The notes under the pieces: generated by a model | The model's database searches: none | The model's input: only the letters and a program-made list of their open reading frames with translations | Told to the model about the DNA's origin: nothing | Translations under genes and position numbers: made by a program | DNA from: Burkholderia sp. NRF60-BP8 | Lineage (GTDB): Bacteria > Pseudomonadota > Gammaproteobacteria > Burkholderiales > Burkholderiaceae | Length of the DNA: 64,000 nucleotides | Direction: 5' to 3' | Assembly (NCBI RefSeq): GCF_001522585.2 | Contig: NZ_CP013373.1 | Coordinates: 2,480,001 to 2,544,000 of the forward strand | Shown: positions 59,994 through 64,000 of the stretch, one piece after another | Position numbering within the stretch: position 1 is the first letter of the stretch | Layout of the letters: each line of letters starts with the position of its first letter

Positions 59994-61544
59994 TCAACCC
60001 TCGACGACGTCGAGATAATCCTCCGGCCGCGTGCGATCTTCCGCATGCGCCATGCCCATCGCGCGCACCAGCACGCTCACCGCCACCGACACCACCAGGT
60101 TCACGACCAGCGACCACACGGCCGCGTAGCCGGGGATCGCGAGGCCGAACAGGTGGATCGTGAAGATCGAGCTGGCCAGCTTCAGCGAGATCGCCATCCA
60201 CGTGCCGCAGACGATGCCGGCCGCCCAGCCGGCTAGCAAGCCGCGATGGTCGAGCACGCGCGTGTACAGGCCGAGCACGATCGCCGGCAGCGTCTGGATG
60301 ATCCAGATCCCGCCGAGCAGTTGCAACTGGATCGCGTAGGTCAGCGGCAACCCGAGGATGAACGCCACCGCACCGACCTTCACGATCAGCGAGACGAGCT
60401 TCGCGACGTGCGTCTCCTGGTCGTGCGACATGTTGCGGTTCACGAACTCGCGGTGGATGTTGCGCGTGTACAGGTTCGCGGCCGCGATCGACATGATCGC
60501 CGCCGGCACCAGCGCACCGATGCCGATCGCCGCGAACGCGACGCCGACGAACCACGACGGAAAATACTCGAGGAACAGCGCGGGCACCGCGAAGTTCGGG
60601 CCGAACGCCTTGAAGTACGGCGCGTACTGCGGCATGTCCTTCACGCCGGAGGCGAGCGCCATGTAGCCGAGCAGCGCCAGCAGGCCGAGCACGAACGAGT
60701 ACGCGGGCAGCATCGCCATGTTGCGGCGGATCGAGTTGCCCGACGACGACGACAGGATCGCCGTGACCGAGTGCGGATACAGGAACAGCGCGAGCGCCGA
60801 ACCGATCGCGAGCGTCGCATACGCGCTGTAGCCGTTCAGGCTCGTCGCGTCGGGCGCCTTCAGCAGCAGCTTCGCGGGCGGCACCGCTGAGAAGATGTGC
60901 CCGAAGCCGCCGAGCTTCGCGGGGATCACGATGATCGCGGCGGCGATCGTGACGTAGATCAGCACGTCCTTCACGATCGCGATCATCGCCGGCGCGCGCA
61001 GCCCCGACGTGTACGTATACGCGGCCAGGATCGCGAACGCGATGATCAGCGGCAAGTCGCCGACGAAGCCGGTCGTGTCGAAGCCGAGCGCGCCGATCAC
61101 CACCTCGATGCCGACGAGCTGCAGCGCGATGTACGGCATCGTCGCGACGATGCCCGTCACCGCGATCGCCAGCGCGAGCATCCGGCTGCCGTAGCGTGCG
61201 TTGACGAAATCGGCGGCCGTCACGTAGCCGTGCCGCTTCGCGATGCTCCACAGCTTCGGGAACACGACGAACGCGAACGGATAGATCAGGATCGTATACG
61301 GCAGCGCGAAGAAGCCCATCGCGCCGGCGCCGAACACCAGCGCGGGCACCGCGACGAACGTGTAGGCCGTGTAGAGATCGCCGCCGAGCAGGAACCACGT
61401 GACGATCGTGCCGAAGCGGCGGCCGCCGAGGCCCCATTCGTCGAGATGGGCAAGATCGCCGCGCCGCCAGTTCGCCGCCAGGAAGCCGATGATCGTGACG
61501 CCGATGAACAGCAGGACGAAGACGAAGGTCGCGCCGAGATTCAT
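59994..61544 (-). CDS. Sodium:solute symporter (monocarboxylate permease MctP type)
   Basis: A 516-residue inner-membrane protein of the SSS family with about 13 spans, beginning MNLGATFVFVLLFIGVTIIG. GGDLYTAYTFVAVPAL (about 50-65) and the conserved sodium-site regions are recognisable. It probably imports short monocarboxylates (pyruvate, lactate, acetate). It is translationally coupled to the upstream DUF3311 protein (ATGA overlap). The pair is driven by a strong predicted promoter. Confidence 0.88.
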   Translation of the reverse strand: MNLGATFVFVLLFIGVTIIGFLAANWRRGDLAHLDEWGLGGRRFGTIVTWFLLGGDLYTAYTFVAVPALVFGAGAMGFFALPYTILIYPFAFVVFPKLWSIAKRHGYVTAADFVNARYGSRMLALAIAVTGIVATMPYIALQLVGIEVVIGALGFDTTGFVGDLPLIIAFAILAAYTYTSGLRAPAMIAIVKDVLIYVTIAAAIIVIPAKLGGFGHIFSAVPPAKLLLKAPDATSLNGYSAYATLAIGSALALFLYPHSVTAILSSSSGNSIRRNMAMLPAYSFVLGLLALLGYMALASGVKDMPQYAPYFKAFGPNFAVPALFLEYFPSWFVGVAFAAIGIGALVPAAIMSIAAANLYTRNIHREFVNRNMSHDQETHVAKLVSLIVKVGAVAFILGLPLTYAIQLQLLGGIWIIQTLPAIVLGLYTRVLDHRGLLAGWAAGIVCGTWMAISLKLASSIFTIHLFGLAIPGYAAVWSLVVNLVVSVAVSVLVRAMGMAHAEDRTRPEDYLDVVEG

Positions 61545-61783
61545 TGCGCACCTCCTTGCGTGCCGCCCGCCTTCCATGCGTTCTTGGTCTTGAAATACAC
61601 GAACGCGGTAATCACCGCGCTGATGAAGACCCACAGCAACTGGTACCAGTAGAAAAACGGAAAACCGAGCCATTGCGGTTCGATCTTGCTGTACGACGGC
61701 ACCCAGACCATCGCGATCAGCGGCAGTACCAGCAGCCAGAGCCAGCGCTTGGCGGCCCGGTTGGCGTCGGCATCGTGAGCCAT
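61541..61783 (-). CDS. DUF3311 small membrane protein
   Basis: An 80-residue protein with two hydrophobic segments (about 15-32 and 42-65), beginning MAHDADANRAAKRW and matching DUF3311. It contains the family pattern PSYSKIEPQWLGFPFFYWYQ. Its stop overlaps the symporter start, and such proteins regularly accompany SSS-family carboxylate permeases, so it is probably a small accessory subunit. AGGAGACGTC precedes the ATG. Confidence 0.88.
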   Translation of the reverse strand: MAHDADANRAAKRWLWLLVLPLIAMVWVPSYSKIEPQWLGFPFFYWYQLLWVFISAVITAFVYFKTKNAWKAGGTQGGAQ

Positions 61784-61883
61784 GACGTCTCCTCTTCTAT
61801 CCCGGTTATCGATCTTGTTGAGCGGGTACGGCACCGAGAGGAGCAGCAAAACGGGTAGGCTACGGCTCCCCTGGCTTCGCGCC

Positions 61884-61911
61884 AGTATAGGAGCCGCGAG
61901 CACGCGGTCAA
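61884..61911 (-). promoter_or_regulatory. Sigma70-type promoter of the DUF3311/symporter genes
   Basis: On the minus strand TTGACC (61906-61911) and TATACT (61884-61889) are 16 bases apart, among the best matches in the window. The start would be near 61877, leaving a leader of about 95 bases. A short GC hairpin (GGCTCC...) lies just inside it. Confidence 0.65.
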
Positions 61912-61982
61912 GCAGGGGCGAACCCGAGGTGATCCGCCCCTTGTCGCGCGGTTGCACCGGCCTGCCGCCGATGCAACCGGCG

Positions 61983-62900
61983 TCAGATCGCGAACGCGGT
62001 GTCGCGTGCGCCCGTCGTTTCTTTCAAAGCTTTCACCCACTTGCGCGCGGGCAGCTTCAGCGTGTCCTCGATCAGCTTCGCGCGGGCGTCGAGCTGCGCG
62101 AACGGCACGTCGAGCTCGGGCCCCGAGAACGCGATCGCGATCCGGTTGCCGTCGTGCACTTCGGGCAGCGCGATCACGCGGTGATCGAACGCCGCGTTCA
62201 GGTGCTTCATGTTGCGCACGAAGCTCGGATGATCGCCGAACAGGTTGATCGTCGCGATGCCGGCGTCGGCGAGGCAGCCGCGCACCGCGCGGTAGAACGC
62301 GACGCTGTCGAGCACGGGGCCGCGCGCGGTCGCGTCGTACAGGTCGATCTGAATCGCGCCGGTCGTGCCGCGGTTGGCCGGGTCGTTGACGAAGTCCCAC
62401 GCGTCGGCTTCGTGCACGACGAGGCGCGCGTCGTCGGGCGGCAGCGCGAACATCGTGCGCGCGGCGACGATCACGGCCGGGTTCAGCTCGACGGCCTCGA
62501 CCTTCGCGTGCGGCAGGAAACGATGCGCGAACTTGGTCAGCGCGCCGGTGCCGAGCCCGAGCTGGACGATCCGCGCGGGCGTTTCGAGGAACAGCAGCCA
62601 CGCCATCATCTGCTGCGCGTATTCGAGCTCGATATGCAGCGGCTTCGAGATCCGCATCGCGCCCTGCACCCACTCGGTGCCGAAGTGCAGGAAGCGCACG
62701 CCGCCTTCTTCGGAGAACGTAACGGGCGCGAAGCGCGGCTTGCGCGGCGCTTCGAGCACCGGCACGTCGTCGTGTTCGTCGATGTCCGGGCGGCGCTTCA
62801 CGCGCGGCGGCTGGAGCTTTTCGGAGCCGTTGTAGGCGGACGGCTTGCGTTGCTTGAACGCGCGTGCCTCGGCGGACGCGCGCTTGATCAGTCGGGTCAT
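61983..62900 (-). CDS. Spermidine-synthase-like methyltransferase-fold protein
   Basis: A 305-residue protein with the Rossmann core of polyamine aminopropyltransferases. GLGTGALTKFAHRFLP is the nucleotide-binding motif (near residue 112) and EAVELNPAVIVAAR holds the conserved acidic residue. The catalytic Asp-containing D-(S/T)-(S/T)-DP motif of true spermidine synthases is not present; the corresponding place reads IQIDLYDATARG. The N-terminal beta-domain is short. It is therefore SpeE-like rather than proven spermidine synthase. It stands alone, with no speD or speE partner nearby. The frame is open further upstream, but the ATG at 62900 fits. Confidence 0.8.
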   Translation of the reverse strand: MTRLIKRASAEARAFKQRKPSAYNGSEKLQPPRVKRRPDIDEHDDVPVLEAPRKPRFAPVTFSEEGGVRFLHFGTEWVQGAMRISKPLHIELEYAQQMMAWLLFLETPARIVQLGLGTGALTKFAHRFLPHAKVEAVELNPAVIVAARTMFALPPDDARLVVHEADAWDFVNDPANRGTTGAIQIDLYDATARGPVLDSVAFYRAVRGCLADAGIATINLFGDHPSFVRNMKHLNAAFDHRVIALPEVHDGNRIAIAFSGPELDVPFAQLDARAKLIEDTLKLPARKWVKALKETTGARDTAFAI

Positions 62901-63046
62901 GATGGTTGAATCTCGCTGGGTGACGCTGGATGAGCGGACGAGAGGATAGCATTGGCGGAAGACGGAGGCTGCGACGCGCACCCCATCACGCGTGACGCCG
63001 GACCCCGTCGGCGCTACGCTGCGCTCGTGGATCCACAGGAGCGCGT

Positions 63047-63301
63047 ATGACCTCGAACGACAAGAAAATCTGGTTCCCGGCGAAGCGCTACGGCTGGGGA
63101 TGGGGGTTACCGGTAGCGTGGCAGGGCTGGGTCGTGCTGCTGCTGTTCGCGATCGGGATCGTCGCGAGCGCGTGGCTCGTGCCGCCGCAACGATCGCCGG
63201 TGGCGTACGGTGCCTGCATCGTGGTGCTGGTCGCGCTGCTGACTGCCGTGTGCTGGATCAAGGGCGAGAAGCCCCGCTGGCGATGGGGCAACGACGATTG
63301 A
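63047..63301 (+). CDS. Small two-span membrane protein, hypothetical
   Basis: An 84-residue protein beginning MTSNDKKIWFPAKRYGWGWG, with two hydrophobic segments (about 24-44 and 51-68) separated by LVPPQRSP and a soluble Trp/Arg-rich end (KPRWRWGNDD). I do not recognise it beyond a general resemblance to small integral membrane proteins found alone in Burkholderia. It is transcribed towards the toxin gene but separated by 315 bases. Confidence 0.7.
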   Translation: MTSNDKKIWFPAKRYGWGWGLPVAWQGWVVLLLFAIGIVASAWLVPPQRSPVAYGACIVVLVALLTAVCWIKGEKPRWRWGNDD

Positions 63302-63583
63302 GCTTCGACGCGACACGCCAACCCATGCGGTCGCGGTTCCTCCGCAACGCCCTCCTTTCGTCACCGATACGCCGCGACAGCACTCTGTCGAACGGCTGAA
63401 TTGTCTCGACTCTCCACGCGACGCAACACTGTGAAGCAGCGGCCTCCTGGCCGGAAGTTCACATCGCGTTTCCCGCTGGCGGCACCTGAGCGCGAACCGG
63501 CACCGCCCGTCGGTCACCATCGCCCGCCTGCATCGCTCCTGACACCGCTTTCGAACGGCCGCGCCGAATGCATCCGCGGCCCT
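63302..63583. other. Intergenic stretch with no convincing gene
   Basis: No supported frame is seen before the toxin promoter. The sequence is of somewhat lower GC content than the flanks. A 61-codon TTG-started frame (63401-63586) has no ribosome site or recognisable product. Confidence 0.6.
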
Positions 63584-63612
63584 TGAAATTATACCCAAAT
63601 AGGGATAAATTA
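63584..63612 (+). promoter_or_regulatory. Toxin promoter with an operator in its spacer
   Basis: TTGAAA (63584-63589) and TAAATT (63607-63612) are 17 bases apart. The spacer and the -10 carry an imperfect palindrome TTATACCC-AAAT-AGGGATAA (63590-63609), a suitable operator for the toxin-antitoxin complex. This is one of the most AT-rich patches in the window. The predicted start is at or just after the toxin ATG. Confidence 0.6.
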
Positions 63613-63616
63613 ATCG

Positions 63617-63979
63617 ATGGATCCATACATCAAACCGCTGTACTGGCTCGGCTCGGCGCGCAAGGACTTGAAAGCGATGCCCGAAGCCGTGCAGGACACG
63701 TTCGGTTATGCGCTGTATCCGGCGCAGACGGGACGCAGGCACGATCGGGCCAAGCCCTTGAGGGGATTCGGATCGGCAGGCGTGCTGGAGATCGTGGAAT
63801 CGGAAGACAACGGCACGTACCGCGCAATCTACACGGTGAAGCTGGGCGGCAGCGTCTACGTGCTGCACTGTTTCCAGAAGAAATCGTCGAGCGGCGTCGC
63901 GACACCCAGGCCGGACAGCGACCTCGTCCGCGAACGTCTGAAAGCGGCCAAAGCACACGCAACAGGAGAAAGGCGATGA
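63617..63979 (+). CDS. HigB/Gp49-type toxin
   Basis: A 120-residue basic RelE/HigB-superfamily protein (phage-derived Gp49-like family), beginning MDPYIKPLYWLGSARKDL. It contains the family segments VQDTFGYALYPAQTG and LEIVESEDNGTYRAIYTVKLG, and ends YVLHCFQKKSS followed by a Lys-rich tail. Such toxins cleave mRNA on the ribosome. The antitoxin gene follows with an ATGA overlap (HigBA order: toxin first). No ribosome site is seen before the ATG, and the predicted transcript begins at about the start codon, so translation may be leaderless. Confidence 0.88.
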   Translation: MDPYIKPLYWLGSARKDLKAMPEAVQDTFGYALYPAQTGRRHDRAKPLRGFGSAGVLEIVESEDNGTYRAIYTVKLGGSVYVLHCFQKKSSSGVATPRPDSDLVRERLKAAKAHATGERR

Positions 63980-64000
63980 TCGAAATCGAACCGGCCAGCG
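63976..64000 (+). CDS. HigA-type antitoxin, only the first codons in the window
   Basis: ATG at 63976 overlaps the toxin stop and is preceded by GGAGAAAGG at good spacing. Only MIEIEPAS is visible before the window ends. By position it should be an XRE-type antitoxin (HigA), but its domain is not in view. Confidence 0.65.

Noticed and set aside
63401..63586. A 61-codon TTG-started frame before the toxin gene
   Set aside because: No ribosome site, no similarity I can recognise, and a composition like random intergenic sequence.

Overview
The window looks like a piece of the main chromosome of a Burkholderia species, most likely of the B. cepacia complex. It is uniformly GC-rich (about two thirds G+C by eye), so almost every real gene casts long open frames on the other strand. 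Gene content and order are typically betaproteobacterial: hemF-nadD-rsfS-rlmH-maf-rng, a purT/ftsK region, an intracellular PhaZ depolymerase, and a stand-alone rsxB next to nth. I found no tRNA, rRNA, insertion sequence, prophage or CRISPR array. The only part with an accessory flavour is the right edge (about 63.3-64.0 kb), where an AT-rich promoter drives a HigB-type toxin gene.

Layout. 1-6.6 kb: the potassium-uptake operon kdp on the minus strand (unnamed 35-residue ORF, kdpF, kdpA, kdpB, kdpC, then kdpD running off the window), with a KdpE-like operator in front. 6.7-9.1 kb: quinone oxidoreductase, methylglyoxal synthase and a short-chain dehydrogenase. 9.3-17.6 kb, plus strand: upp, yebC, purD, then hemF-nadD-rsfS-rlmH-maf-rng and a YggL protein. 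18.0-20.8 kb: a PRC-barrel lipoprotein translationally coupled to an MFS transporter, then a short FUSC-like membrane protein. 20.9-29.1 kb: an envelope block (RcnB-like protein, msbA, two family-2 glycosyltransferases, a WaaL-like O-antigen ligase, two family-9 glycosyltransferases) for lipid A export and core/O-antigen assembly. 29.4-36.7 kb: dnaE, trhO, gluQ and rhlE. 37.1-39.8 kb: MliC-like protein, small lipoprotein, purT, META-domain lipoprotein. 39.9-44.5 kb: a very long ftsK. 44.5-50.2 kb: carbon storage and sugar functions (lactonase, GH15 glucoamylase-like enzyme, phaZ) and a TetR regulator. 50.5-53.7 kb: rsxB-nth, an EamA transporter, a DUF1841 protein. 53.8-56.8 kb: two monohaem cytochromes c divergent from a MoxR ATPase plus CoxE-type VWA protein. 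56.9-64 kb: benE, transaldolase, a VOC protein, a DUF3311 + sodium:solute symporter pair, a spermidine-synthase-like protein, a small membrane protein, and higB with the first codons of its antitoxin.

How the genes work together. Several sets are joined by overlapping stop/start codons (35-residue ORF/kdpF/kdpA; hemF/nadD; PRC lipoprotein/MFS; rsxB/nth; DUF3311/symporter; higB/antitoxin), which implies coupled translation. Intrinsic terminators close purD, dnaE, rhlE, the lactonase, phaZ/tetR, the cytochrome genes, tal and the VOC gene. The regulatory sites that read most clearly are the kdp promoter with its KdpE-like box, the phaZ promoter bracketed by a perfect 13-bp inverted repeat, and the toxin promoter with a palindrome between its -35 and -10 elements. 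Nothing here is clearly an unknown defence or biosynthetic system. The parts most worth following up are the 35-residue ORF leading the kdp operon, the H1-like tail on PhaZ with its promoter repeat, the MoxR/CoxE pair beside two cytochromes, and the roughly 900-residue linker of FtsK.
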